Made by a program: the position numbers and the translations under genes. Below are positions 18,227-26,505 of a DNA stretch of 64,000 bases, piece after piece (positions within the stretch are counted from its first letter, which is position 1; each line of letters begins with the position of its first letter). Below the pieces are notes generated by a model that worked only from the letters and a program-made list of their open reading frames with translations, searched no databases and was not told where the DNA came from. Origin of the DNA: Polaribacter irgensii 23-P (GTDB lineage Bacteria > Bacteroidota > Bacteroidia > Flavobacteriales > Flavobacteriaceae); contig NZ_CH724148.1 in the NCBI RefSeq assembly GCF_000153225.1, positions 934,640-998,639 of the forward strand, read 5' to 3'.

Positions 18227-19270
18227 TTACTTTACGATTTCAAAAGCCTTTAAAAAGTTCGCAATTAAAACGGGGACAGGGAAATCTTGAATATTTTCCC
18301 AAAGAATATCAGCATTTTTAAGGGTTTTGGTTTCTACAATCCAAAATTGAGTGTACAAGTGTTGATGCGATAATTTATGTACAATTTCTTTTGAATTGAA
18401 AAGTGATAGCGTGGTCTCGTCAGGAAACAAATTCGCAAATTCTTCTGAATCAATAATTTCTTTTTGATTGACAGTTTTTTCGCATTCAATTAAAGGAAAT
18501 TGATACAGTCCTTGCCAAATTCCCTTCCCTGTTCGTTCGGTTAAGATTGTTTTATTGTTTGCTGTTTTGATCACTAAAAAGTTAAAATAACGTTTTTTTA
18601 CTTTTATTTTTTTGTCTTTTACGGGCAGTTCTTTTGTTAGTTTTTTTTCTAAGGCCACGCAGCTGTCAGAAAACGGGCAGCTTACACAAAGCGGATTCTG
18701 TGGCTTACAGTGCAGTGCACCAAAATCCATAAGTGCTTGGTTGTAGGTTCCGGGCTGTGAAGGGTCAATCAACGTTTGTGCAAGTGTTTTAAACTCTTTA
18801 ATTCCGGAAGCTGAGTTCGTGGCTGTTTTAATGCCAAAATAGCGAGAAAGCACTCTGTAAACGTTTCCATCTACAACTGCCGTAGGTTCGTTAAAACAGA
18901 TCGATGCAATGGCAGAGGCTGTATAATCTCCAATGCCTTTTAGTTTGATAATTTCTGCGTACGATGTTGGGAATTCGCCATTTAGTTCTTGTGCGATGTG
19001 TTTTGCGGAGAAGTGTAAGTTTCTCGCACGCGAATAATACCCCAAACCTTGCCACATTTTTAGAACGGTACTTTCTTCTGCTTTTGCAAGGTCGAAAACA
19101 GTTGGAAATGTGCTTGTAAATTTTAAATAATATCCCAAACCTTGCGCAACTCTTGTTTGCTGCAACATGATTTCACTTAGCCAAATAAAATAGGGATTTT
19201 TGCTTTTACGCCAAGGCAGTTCTCTATTGTTTTGTAAGTACCAGTAAACTAATGTATTAGAAAATTTCAT
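18227..19270 (-). CDS. mutY: A/G-specific adenine glycosylase
   Basis: Removes adenine opposite 8-oxoguanine. The catalytic Glu is in LSEIMLQQT, the HhH region is followed by VVDGNVYRVLSRYF with the catalytic Asp, and the 4Fe-4S loop C-x6-C-x2-C-x5-C is intact (CKPQNPLC, then CPFSDSC). A MutT-like C-terminal domain for 8-oxoG recognition follows. I chose the ATG at 19270 (MKFSNTLVYWYLQ). The same frame also offers a TTG 21 bases upstream, which adds seven residues (MQIYILL) with no homology. Divergent from hup. Confidence 0.95.
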   Translation of the reverse strand: MKFSNTLVYWYLQNNRELPWRKSKNPYFIWLSEIMLQQTRVAQGLGYYLKFTSTFPTVFDLAKAEESTVLKMWQGLGYYSRARNLHFSAKHIAQELNGEFPTSYAEIIKLKGIGDYTASAIASICFNEPTAVVDGNVYRVLSRYFGIKTATNSASGIKEFKTLAQTLIDPSQPGTYNQALMDFGALHCKPQNPLCVSCPFSDSCVALEKKLTKELPVKDKKIKVKKRYFNFLVIKTANNKTILTERTGKGIWQGLYQFPLIECEKTVNQKEIIDSEEFANLFPDETTLSLFNSKEIVHKLSHQHLYTQFWIVETKTLKNADILWENIQDFPVPVLIANFLKAFEIVK

Positions 19271-19333
19271 CAATAAAATATAGATTTGCAATATTACATT
19301 TTAAAATTCACATAATTTTAAGCCTTTATCTTT

Positions 19334-19361
19334 TTGGAATTGATTAATTATCATATATTTG
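19334..19361 (+). promoter_or_regulatory. Bacteroidota-type promoter of hup
   Basis: TTG at 19334-19336 and TATATTTG at 19354-19361, spacing 17 bases, about 50 bases ahead of the hup start. Confidence 0.75.
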
Positions 19362-19411
19362 CCTCCGCATTTTTAGGGGTAATTTAATTAAAAAACAGTA
19401 AAAATAGAGAC

Positions 19412-19702
19412 ATGACGAAAGCAGATATCGTATCTAAAATTTCAGACAAATCAGGAATCGAAAAAACAGATGTTTTGGCAACTGTAGAAGCGTTTATGAC
19501 TGAAGTAAAAGGTGCATTAGAAAATGGCGACAACGTATATTTAAGAGGTTTTGGTAGTTTTATTATCAAGACAAGAGCAGAGAAGACTGGTAGAAATATT
19601 TCTAAGAATACAACTATCAAGATTCCTTCTCATAATATTCCAGCATTTAAACCAGCCAAAACTTTTACAGAAGGTGTAAAAAGTAAAGTGGCTGTTAAAT
19701 AA
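19412..19702 (+). CDS. hup: HU family DNA-binding protein
   Basis: 96 residues with the HU/IHF fold: MTKADIVSKISDKSGI, GDNVYLRGFGSF and the DNA-binding arm region RNISKNTTIKIPSHNIPAFKP. Such proteins bend and compact the nucleoid. It has its own promoter and is followed at 48 bases by a gene for a very small basic protein. Confidence 0.95.
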   Translation: MTKADIVSKISDKSGIEKTDVLATVEAFMTEVKGALENGDNVYLRGFGSFIIKTRAEKTGRNISKNTTIKIPSHNIPAFKPAKTFTEGVKSKVAVK

Positions 19703-19750
19703 AACAGTAATAATCTAAATCCTAACGGATTTTAAAAAAATCGAAACATT

Positions 19751-19840
19751 ATGCCAAGCGGTAAAAAAAGAAAGAGAGCAAAAATCTCTACACACAAAAG
19801 AAAGAAAAGAGCTAGAGCAAATAGACACAAGAAAAAGTAA
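19751..19840 (+). CDS. very small basic (probably ribosome-associated) protein
   Basis: A 29-residue ORF starting MPSGKKRKRAKISTHK and ending NRHKKK, with 16 Lys/Arg and 2 His. Composition and length match small ribosomal or RNA-binding peptides such as the bTHX/bL38 class, and I believe near-identical peptides precede the RNase G gene in other flavobacteria (from memory, not checked). It is too short for most gene finders. The final lysine codons and the stop lie inside the terminator stem at 19832-19857. Its position between hup and rng suggests an RNA-related role. Confidence 0.75.
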   Translation: MPSGKKRKRAKISTHKRKKRARANRHKKK

Positions 19841-19857
19841 GCACCCGCTTACTTTTT
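19832..19857 (+). terminator. Rho-independent terminator overlapping the small basic gene
   Basis: AAAAAGTAAGC (19832-19842) pairs with GCTTACTTTTT (19847-19857) around an ACCC loop. The stem contains the stop codon of the 29-residue gene. Confidence 0.8.
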
Positions 19858-19911
19858 CGTTTATTAAATAGCGAAAAAAATCAATTTAACAAAAAAAGTT
19901 CATTGACATTC

Positions 19912-20001
19912 GAAGATTTGCTTGCGGTGTAAAGCAGTAAATCTTCTCACGGTATTTACAAATACCTGACAGTATTAATCCATCTGCACAACAAAGTGCA
20001 G
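19912..20001 (+). promoter_or_regulatory. three consecutive hairpins in the RNase G leader
   Basis: Hairpin 1: GAAGATTT (19912-19919) with AAATCTTC (19939-19946), plus inner GCTT/AAGC. Hairpin 2: GGTATT (19951-19956) with AATACC (19961-19966). Hairpin 3: CTGCAC (19984-19989) with GTGCAG (19996-20001). All arms are perfect. They end 19 bases before the rng start. Such a structured leader would suit autoregulation by the ribonuclease, as known for E. coli rne (inference). Confidence 0.65.
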
Positions 20002-20020
20002 TGTTAAAACCAAATTCAGT

Positions 20021-21550
20021 ATGAAAACAGAATTAATAATTCGTTCAAATTCATCTGATATTGATTTTGCCTTATTAAGAGATGGGAAACTTATTGAATT
20101 AAATAATGAAACAACTGGAAACAAATTTTCTGTTGGCGATATTTTTTTAGCCAAGATAGGAAAGGTGTTAACAGGTTTAAATGCAGCCTTTGTAAATGTA
20201 GGGTATCCAAAAGACGGATTTTTACATTATCACGATTTAGGTGCGCAGGTAAACTCATTAAACGCATTCATTAAGAAAGTAAGCACAGGTAAGTATAAAG
20301 AATTCACTTTAAAGAACTTCCGATTTGAGGAAGACATTAACAAAAACGGTAGTATTAACGATACACTTAAAACAGGGCAAAACCTGTTAGTGCAAATTGT
20401 AAAAGAACCAATTTCAACCAAAGGACCTCGATTAAGCTCAGAGCTTTCGATAGCAGGGAGATTTTTGGTCTTAGTTCCTTTTTCGAACAGAGTTTCAGTT
20501 TCTCAAAAAATTGAAGATCCCAAAGAGAAAGAACGCTTAAAAAGATTGGCAAAAAGCATAAAACCAAAAGGGTTTGGTGTGATTCTAAGAACTGTAGCCC
20601 AAGGAAAAAAGGTAGCAGAATTAGACAAAGATTTGCAAAACTCATTAGATCGTTGGAAAACAATGTGTAAAAGCATTGCAAATACAAATACTCCAACAAA
20701 AATTTTGAGCGAATTAAATAGGGCATCTTCAATATTAAGAGATGTTATGAATGAATCTTTTACAAGTATTGTAACAAATGATGAAACTTTGAAAGTAGAA
20801 ATTAAAGAATATCTACAGGAAATTTATCCTGAAAAGGAAGAAATAGTAAAGTTGCACACGTCTGAAGTTCCAATTTTTGAAAAGTACGGAATTGAAAGAC
20901 AAATAAAAACATCGTTTGGGAAAACAGTTTCTATGAGCAAAGGTGCATATCTAGTAATAGAGCACACAGAAGCTTTACACGTTATTGATGTCAATAGCGG
21001 AAACCGATCTAACAAAGCAGGATCTCAAGAAGATACCGCATTGGAAGTAAATCTAATTTCAGCGACTGAAGTAGCACGACAATTACAATTGCGTGATATG
21101 GGCGGTATTATCGTTGTAGATTTTATTGACATGCACAAAGTTGAAAACAGAAATAAACTGTTTCAGCATCTGAAAGAGCAAATGGCTTTTGATAGAACAA
21201 AACACAAAATATTACCTCCAAGTAAATTTGGTTTGGTACAAATTACAAGACAAAGGGTGCGCCCAGAGTTGAGTATAAAAACTACCGAAGCCAATCCAAA
21301 TAAAAATGGAGAAGTAGAAGCGCCAATTGTCTTATTAGACAAGATAGAAGCAGATTTAGAAAAATTTATTTCTAATCCAAAGAATAAAAAGATCCAATTA
21401 CACTTGCATCCTTTTATTGCTGCTTATTTATTAAAAGGCGTAAATTCTATTCGTTTTAAATGGTATTTAAAACATAAAAAGTGGATCACAATTATACCTA
21501 GAGATGCTTACACATACTTACATTATCGATTTAAATCTCCTAGAGATTAA
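20021..21550 (+). CDS. rng: ribonuclease G/E family endoribonuclease
   Basis: 509 residues, RNase G size. An S1 RNA-binding domain occupies about 35-130, followed by the 5'-sensor and RNase H-like regions. The magnesium-binding aspartates are in HVIDVNSGN (about 322) and IIVVDFIDM (about 365). FGLVQITRQRVRPE matches the end of the catalytic domain, but the zinc-link motif CPxCxG that joins RNase E/G protomers in E. coli is not present after it. It cleaves single-stranded A/U-rich RNA and matures rRNA. A strong terminator follows. Confidence 0.95.
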   Translation: MKTELIIRSNSSDIDFALLRDGKLIELNNETTGNKFSVGDIFLAKIGKVLTGLNAAFVNVGYPKDGFLHYHDLGAQVNSLNAFIKKVSTGKYKEFTLKNFRFEEDINKNGSINDTLKTGQNLLVQIVKEPISTKGPRLSSELSIAGRFLVLVPFSNRVSVSQKIEDPKEKERLKRLAKSIKPKGFGVILRTVAQGKKVAELDKDLQNSLDRWKTMCKSIANTNTPTKILSELNRASSILRDVMNESFTSIVTNDETLKVEIKEYLQEIYPEKEEIVKLHTSEVPIFEKYGIERQIKTSFGKTVSMSKGAYLVIEHTEALHVIDVNSGNRSNKAGSQEDTALEVNLISATEVARQLQLRDMGGIIVVDFIDMHKVENRNKLFQHLKEQMAFDRTKHKILPPSKFGLVQITRQRVRPELSIKTTEANPNKNGEVEAPIVLLDKIEADLEKFISNPKNKKIQLHLHPFIAAYLLKGVNSIRFKWYLKHKKWITIIPRDAYTYLHYRFKSPRD

Positions 21551-21585
21551 TTTCTATTTTGTAAAAGGCAATAATTTTTTATCAA

Positions 21586-21618
21586 AAAAACCCGAAACTT
21601 TAAAAGTTTCGGGTTTTT
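21586..21618 (+). terminator. Rho-independent terminator after rng
   Basis: A perfect 15-bp stem (AAAAACCCGAAACTT at 21586-21600, AAGTTTCGGGTTTTT at 21604-21618) with a TAA loop. Confidence 0.9.
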
Positions 21619-21620
21619 CT

Positions 21621-21958
21621 ATTTTAGGATATTCTCTTTATTAAATATTACAGCTTTACTAATTCTAAAAAGGTGCATCTTTCGAAGCTCGCAAATCACC
21701 GGAGAAAATGCACTTCGGCTCAACTAGTGTGATAATTTGAACTTTATTTCTGTGAGCTTTTATCTATTTAAATTATGGCACTACGGTGCTACATTTTAGC
21801 AGTTTATTTATATTTAGAAATGTGAGCTTAAGCTGGTCTTAGATTCTTAGATCTTGTACCTACAGACTTTACGCATTTTTATTTTGCGCTCGAATACGCA
21901 GCTACAATCAATTTAGTGCGTTTCATCTTTTTAAACTTGATAAAAAGGAGACAAAATT
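21621..21958. other. intergenic stretch, no gene seen
   Basis: About 340 bases between the rng terminator and a convergent minus-strand gene. GTGCAT (21673-21678) could pair with a distant ATGCAC near 21708, but no other organised structure, promoter or coding frame stands out. Confidence 0.4.
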
Positions 21959-22312
21959 TTAATTCAACACCAAAGTATAATCGATATCTTCTGGTGATAG
22001 AATGTCATTTTTGTCTAACTTATAAATACCCAATAATTTTTTCAATTCATTAATTTCAAAAAGATCGAAAACTAAAACTAAATTTTCATGGAAGGTTTGT
22101 ATTGGAATTTTTCTTCTTTGCGTTGTGCAAGACCCATATTGTAACCAATAGTCAATATTTATATTAGAGACGTATTCTCTAAATTTAAGCAGTTGATTTT
22201 TGTCAAATTGAAAAATTACATTGTTAAACATAAGGCTGTAATTATGGCAACCTGTGCACATAGATAATTCACCATTTTTCACACTCGAGATTATTTTTGA
22301 TTTTTGACACAT
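21959..22312 (-). CDS. DUF6686 family protein
   Basis: 117 residues with a CTGCHNY motif near the N-terminus, then FNNVIFQFDKNQLLKFREYV and KIPIQTFHENLVLVFDLFEI. I recognise this as the small Bacteroidota DUF6686-type family. The paired cysteines and neighbouring histidine could hold a metal or haem, but the function is unknown. It follows the PepSY-flavodoxin reductase gene by ten bases and so belongs to the haem/iron operon. Confidence 0.75.
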   Translation of the reverse strand: MCQKSKIISSVKNGELSMCTGCHNYSLMFNNVIFQFDKNQLLKFREYVSNINIDYWLQYGSCTTQRRKIPIQTFHENLVLVFDLFEINELKKLLGIYKLDKNDILSPEDIDYTLVLN

Positions 22313-22322
22313 ATGTAGATTT

Positions 22323-24509
22323 TTAATAACAGTCTGTTCTTATTTGTTTCTTTTCTTTTAATTCTTCGATATTGATATTTACTTCTTTTAAAGCAATTTT
22401 ATGCAGTATTTTTTCTGCTGCGAACTGCATTTTTAGAGAACCGCAAATGAGCACAACTCCCTCTTCTTTTAGGGTACTGACAATGAGGGCTGTTTGATCT
22501 TCTAACAGATCTTGCACATATTTTTTTTGATCCTTTGAATACGCTGCGTGAAAAGAAGTAAGTGTTTTGTTTTTTAAGGCAGCAACAATGTATTCGCGAT
22601 AAATAGCGAACGATTCTATGGTGCGTCCTCCCCAAAATAAATGAATGTTTACAGCGTTGTTTTCTTGAATCATCCCCAAAAAGGGGGCAATTCCTGTACC
22701 ATTCGCAATTAAGAGTACGTCTTTTACTTTCTTTGGGAAATGAAAATTTTCGTTCTGCTGAACGCGCCCCGGTAGGCAGTCATTTTTTCGGAGTGCGTTC
22801 AGGTAGCTAGAACATCCTCCAAATTCGTGTTTTTTAACACTCAACAGTATTTTATTGTCAATTTTAGCAATCGAATAGAGCCGCGAATTGTTGTCTCCGT
22901 TGGGAGTAATTGCTAACAAGTCTCCAGAGGTAAACTGCATTTTAGTATCTGGCTTTAATGAAATCAAAAAAGTGCTATCAATATTTATTTTAGTGCGATT
23001 AGCAACATTAAAAGAAGCCTCTTTATTTTTTTCTAAAACATTCTTTTCATCGATTTTTAAATTAAGATCGTGTAGAGTACTCCATTCATTTACCCAGTTT
23101 TTAAAAGAGTTTATTTTTTGATTATCTATTTTAAATAGGGGCATTTCAGGGGTATATTTTTGTTGAATTTGTAAAGAGGCATGTACTAAAACTGCGAACG
23201 TACAAAAGCCCGGATATTTTTTTGAGCCAAAACCAACTACAGTATATTTCAACTCATTTTTTTGTGGTATCCGTTCGAGTAGTTTTAAAAATTTAGAAGC
23301 ATTTGAAGGGGCTTCTCCAGCACCGTAAGTAGCTGTAAAAACAACGAGGTTTTTGGCTTTTTCGTAAGTTGAATACTCATTTAAGGTAGCAACAAATACT
23401 TTTTTATTTGCCATTGAAAGCGCTTTTTCAAAAGCCTGTGCAAATGGGAAGGTGGACCCCGTTTCAGAACCGACTAAAACAATGATTTCAGCTTCATCTT
23501 TGGTTGTATTATTTAATATTTTTGTTTTTATTTTCATTCTTTTTAGGAGCATTGAAAATCCGGAGAATATAAAATATAAGAGTGCAAAACACGACATTAA
23601 TAAAGCGAAGGCCCAGACAATAGCGCCTTTCCCTGTATGTAAAACTAAGCTGTAATACGCTACTAAGTGAGCAAATCCGCGTTTTGTTTGACGGACTATT
23701 TGTCCGTTAAATTGGTGAATCTGGTATTTATTTTGAATTGTTTTAACAAAGAAATAGTCTTCCTGGTCTTTGGAGAAGGGAAATTCAATTTTCTGAATGT
23801 CTTTTAGTTTTTTAGTTTTAAAAAATTCAAAATCTGTGATATTTGCGATATTGGCTCTTTTTGTATGGGTTAACTCTTGAATGTTATTTGTGTTTTCGTT
23901 TGGCAATAAAAATTTTCCAAAGGACAAATAGACTCCTGTTAATGTGATTATCACGATTGGAATTAAAAAAAGTCTACCCAATATTATGTGATAATATTGA
24001 TGAAAATTTTCTTTTACAATTTTAGAGAATATTTTGCGAATACCTCCTTGGCTTTTAGCAATTAAAAGCAGCCCAGTACTAGCAATTAAAAAAAGTAAAA
24101 AAGAAATAAATCCAATTACAATTCTCCCTGTAGATTTTAAGAATAAAGAACGATGTAGGGTGGTAGCAAATTTAAAAACACCTAATTTCTCTATGGTGCT
24201 TCCGATGTTCTCTCCTGTTTTTGGATTGATATAAAAAGTTTTACTTTCTCCCTTCTTTGTTATGACGGATGCTGAAACAAATTCATTCTCGTCAACTTCT
24301 ATGGTCACAATTTCCTTATATTTTGCTTGTAGAACCCCAATAGTTTCAGCAATATAAATAGTATTTAAAGCTTCTGGTGCGTAGGGTTTTAGTTTATTTG
24401 AAATGGGTTCAAAAGCTAAAATAATTCCTGTAAGTGCAGCGATTGTGATAAATAAAGCAGAAGAAATAGCCAAGGTGAGATGGCTATATCTCCATATAGA
24501 AATAGTCAT
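22323..24509 (-). CDS. PepSY-TM / flavodoxin / FNR fusion reductase
   Basis: 728 residues joining three modules. About 1-325 is a PepSY-TM unit with several membrane helices (ISSALFITIAALTGIILAF, then FHQYYHIILGRLFLIPIVII). About 335-480 is flavodoxin (VGSETGSTFPFAQAF, TATYGAGEAPSNA). About 510-728 is a ferredoxin-NADP reductase domain (RLYSIAKID for FAD, ANGTGIAPFLGMI and CGSLKMQ for NADPH). It should move electrons from NADPH through FAD and FMN to haem or flavin at the membrane, i.e. reduce iron or haem taken up by the neighbouring TonB system. Related proteins are annotated as sulphite reductase flavoprotein-like; the siroheme partner is absent here. Confidence 0.88.
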   Translation of the reverse strand: MTISIWRYSHLTLAISSALFITIAALTGIILAFEPISNKLKPYAPEALNTIYIAETIGVLQAKYKEIVTIEVDENEFVSASVITKKGESKTFYINPKTGENIGSTIEKLGVFKFATTLHRSLFLKSTGRIVIGFISFLLFLIASTGLLLIAKSQGGIRKIFSKIVKENFHQYYHIILGRLFLIPIVIITLTGVYLSFGKFLLPNENTNNIQELTHTKRANIANITDFEFFKTKKLKDIQKIEFPFSKDQEDYFFVKTIQNKYQIHQFNGQIVRQTKRGFAHLVAYYSLVLHTGKGAIVWAFALLMSCFALLYFIFSGFSMLLKRMKIKTKILNNTTKDEAEIIVLVGSETGSTFPFAQAFEKALSMANKKVFVATLNEYSTYEKAKNLVVFTATYGAGEAPSNASKFLKLLERIPQKNELKYTVVGFGSKKYPGFCTFAVLVHASLQIQQKYTPEMPLFKIDNQKINSFKNWVNEWSTLHDLNLKIDEKNVLEKNKEASFNVANRTKINIDSTFLISLKPDTKMQFTSGDLLAITPNGDNNSRLYSIAKIDNKILLSVKKHEFGGCSSYLNALRKNDCLPGRVQQNENFHFPKKVKDVLLIANGTGIAPFLGMIQENNAVNIHLFWGGRTIESFAIYREYIVAALKNKTLTSFHAAYSKDQKKYVQDLLEDQTALIVSTLKEEGVVLICGSLKMQFAAEKILHKIALKEVNINIEELKEKKQIRTDCY

Positions 24510-24519
24510 TTTTTTGGTT

Positions 24520-25014
24520 TTATTGCGGCATCATTCTTATGTATCTGATAAAACCTTTGCCTTCAATTTTTGCGCTCATATTTTCTGAGGTCAATTCAAA
24601 TTCTACGTCATCTTTATAGTATGTTTGATCTTCAACAGCAGTTTCAAAACGGATTTTATATCCTTTATTTAAGGCATCGTTAGGAATGGCAATACTATTA
24701 ATTGCGCGCGCTCCTCCACTAATAGTTGCGCCAGTGATTGCGTCTATGTCCGAGCGTTTTTTTCCGTAAAAATCCCACCATTCTCTAATGTCAAAGTACC
24801 ATTCATCGTCCGTTCCTTGTACAAATAAAGTTTCTTCATAAGCGCCCTTTTCATTTAGCAAAGAAATGACTACATACGCTCCTTCGCCACTATAATTCTT
24901 CATTTGAATTAGGCATTTGTATGCGGTTGTTGGGGTATTTTTTTTAAAGCTGAATAAAGCGGTTAAAAGAAAAAGAAATACGGGTAGAATTGCTAGTAAT
25001 TTACGTGTTTTCAT
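24520..25014 (-). CDS. DUF2271 exported protein with flavinylation-like motif
   Basis: 164 residues with an N-terminal signal/anchor (LLAILPVFLFLLTALF). The DUF2271 core includes DIREWWDFYG and ends with FIRYIRMMPQ. It contains DAITGATISGG, matching the D-x-x-T-G-A-T pattern at which ApbE transferases attach FMN. DUF2271 and PepSY proteins are known to occur together in flavinylated extracytosolic redox systems. The gene lies ten bases before the PepSY-flavodoxin reductase in the same operon. An ApbE gene is not in the window. Confidence 0.83.
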   Translation of the reverse strand: MKTRKLLAILPVFLFLLTALFSFKKNTPTTAYKCLIQMKNYSGEGAYVVISLLNEKGAYEETLFVQGTDDEWYFDIREWWDFYGKKRSDIDAITGATISGGARAINSIAIPNDALNKGYKIRFETAVEDQTYYKDDVEFELTSENMSAKIEGKGFIRYIRMMPQ

Positions 25015-25023
25015 GGTGGTTAC

Positions 25024-26502
25024 TTATTTTAAAAATTGCAGATCAAGATTGTTTTTCTGTAGTGCTTCATTTTCTGAAGCCAAATCATAAATGGATTCAT
25101 CAAAAGCCGTTTTTATATTTTTATGAGCACCGATACCTATTAAGTAGGTCATAATATCGAGGTTTTTAGAGGTCATTGCGGCTATTTGCAAAGCAGATAG
25201 ACCCTCCTCATTCTGTTTATTTACATCGATGTTAAAAGAGCTTACTCTTTTTAAGAGTGCGAGATTATTTTTTTCTGTTGCCAGGTGTAAAAGAGTGTTT
25301 CCAGAATTTTGTGGGCTGTTAAGAACCAGTCCATTTTTTTGCAGAAGTGCTAGTTTTTCCTCAAAATTGGCAGGGTCATCGGCATTAAAAGTTTGAATTA
25401 GATAATAGGAAAGTGAATTTCCTTTGGCATCAACAGCGGTAATATTAGCGTTCTGTTCTAATAAAAATTGAATTACATCTGTACTGTTCCTTTGTACCGC
25501 CTTTGCCAAGGGACTGCGACCGTTCACATCTTTTAAATTAATATCTTTAACTGTTTTTGATAGGAATACGACAACTTCTAAAGTATTGCTATTTGCAGCA
25601 TTTAAAAAGGGAGAATTTCCTTCATGATCTTGTAAATTCACATCAACTCCTTTTGAAATAAAATAGCGGTAGGTCTCTAAATCTGTATTGTTGTAGGCAA
25701 TGGCATGTAACGGATTCTTAATAGATGCATCAACAGTATTGGGTTGTACACCAACGCTTTCAAGAAACTTGTAAGTTTCTAAGTTGTTTTTTTTTCTTCT
25801 TAGACCTTGGCTAGCAAAAATCATGGCATGCGCACCAGTATCAATTCCTTCCTCGATTAATTTTTTCAGAAAAGAAATGTGACCGCCTTTGGCAGCGTAT
25901 TCAAAAAGGCCTGCACCATTTGTATCTGTATCTTTTAAAGAGGCTCCTTGCGCTAAGAAATACTTCACTAAATTGAAGTTTTCTAAATGGGGCGCAACAA
26001 GTAAAAGTGCATTGGCTCCTTTGTGGTTTTTGTCCGTGTGAATGTTCGCTCCCATTTTAATTAAATAATCATACATTTCTATATTGGTTTGACCTGCGGA
26101 TGCAGCAAAATTTAAAACAGTATACCCGTGGCTATCGATAAGATTTGTTTTTGCACCTTTAGCAACTAAATATTTTATAAGTTTTAAGTTATTTTTATAG
26201 GCTGCCCAAAAAATATACGTTCTCCCATCATGTGTCTTTTTATGAACAGGATTGCCTTTTTTTGAAAGTAAATATTGGATTGTACTCGCATCCACGTCTT
26301 CTAGAATGGCATATACAAGGCCATCAAAAGCATTCTCATTGAGTGCGGAAATAGCATTTCCTTTTGCAATTTGTTCTTCAATTTCCACTACTGAAGGATT
26401 GGTTTTCCAAAAATCGCTACTGTGAAAAATATTTGGTTTTTGAGCAAAGCTTGCGCTGCCGAAAAGAGTGGATAAAAGAAATAGTATTACTGTTTTTTTC
26501 AT
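25024..26502 (-). CDS. ankyrin repeat protein, exported
   Basis: 492 residues: a signal peptide (FLLSTLFGSASFA) and then a near-continuous array of ankyrin repeats (e.g. DGRTYIFWAAYKNNLKLIKYL, DSHGYTVLNFAASAG, EGNSPFLNAANSNTLEVV), probably about twelve. Ankyrins bind other proteins. Three bases separate it from the DUF6607 gene upstream. In many flavobacteria this gene accompanies haem receptors, so it may organise the uptake machinery in the periplasm (inference). Confidence 0.88.
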   Translation of the reverse strand: MKKTVILFLLSTLFGSASFAQKPNIFHSSDFWKTNPSVVEIEEQIAKGNAISALNENAFDGLVYAILEDVDASTIQYLLSKKGNPVHKKTHDGRTYIFWAAYKNNLKLIKYLVAKGAKTNLIDSHGYTVLNFAASAGQTNIEMYDYLIKMGANIHTDKNHKGANALLLVAPHLENFNLVKYFLAQGASLKDTDTNGAGLFEYAAKGGHISFLKKLIEEGIDTGAHAMIFASQGLRRKKNNLETYKFLESVGVQPNTVDASIKNPLHAIAYNNTDLETYRYFISKGVDVNLQDHEGNSPFLNAANSNTLEVVVFLSKTVKDINLKDVNGRSPLAKAVQRNSTDVIQFLLEQNANITAVDAKGNSLSYYLIQTFNADDPANFEEKLALLQKNGLVLNSPQNSGNTLLHLATEKNNLALLKRVSSFNIDVNKQNEEGLSALQIAAMTSKNLDIMTYLIGIGAHKNIKTAFDESIYDLASENEALQKNNLDLQFLK

Positions 26503-26505
26503 ATT

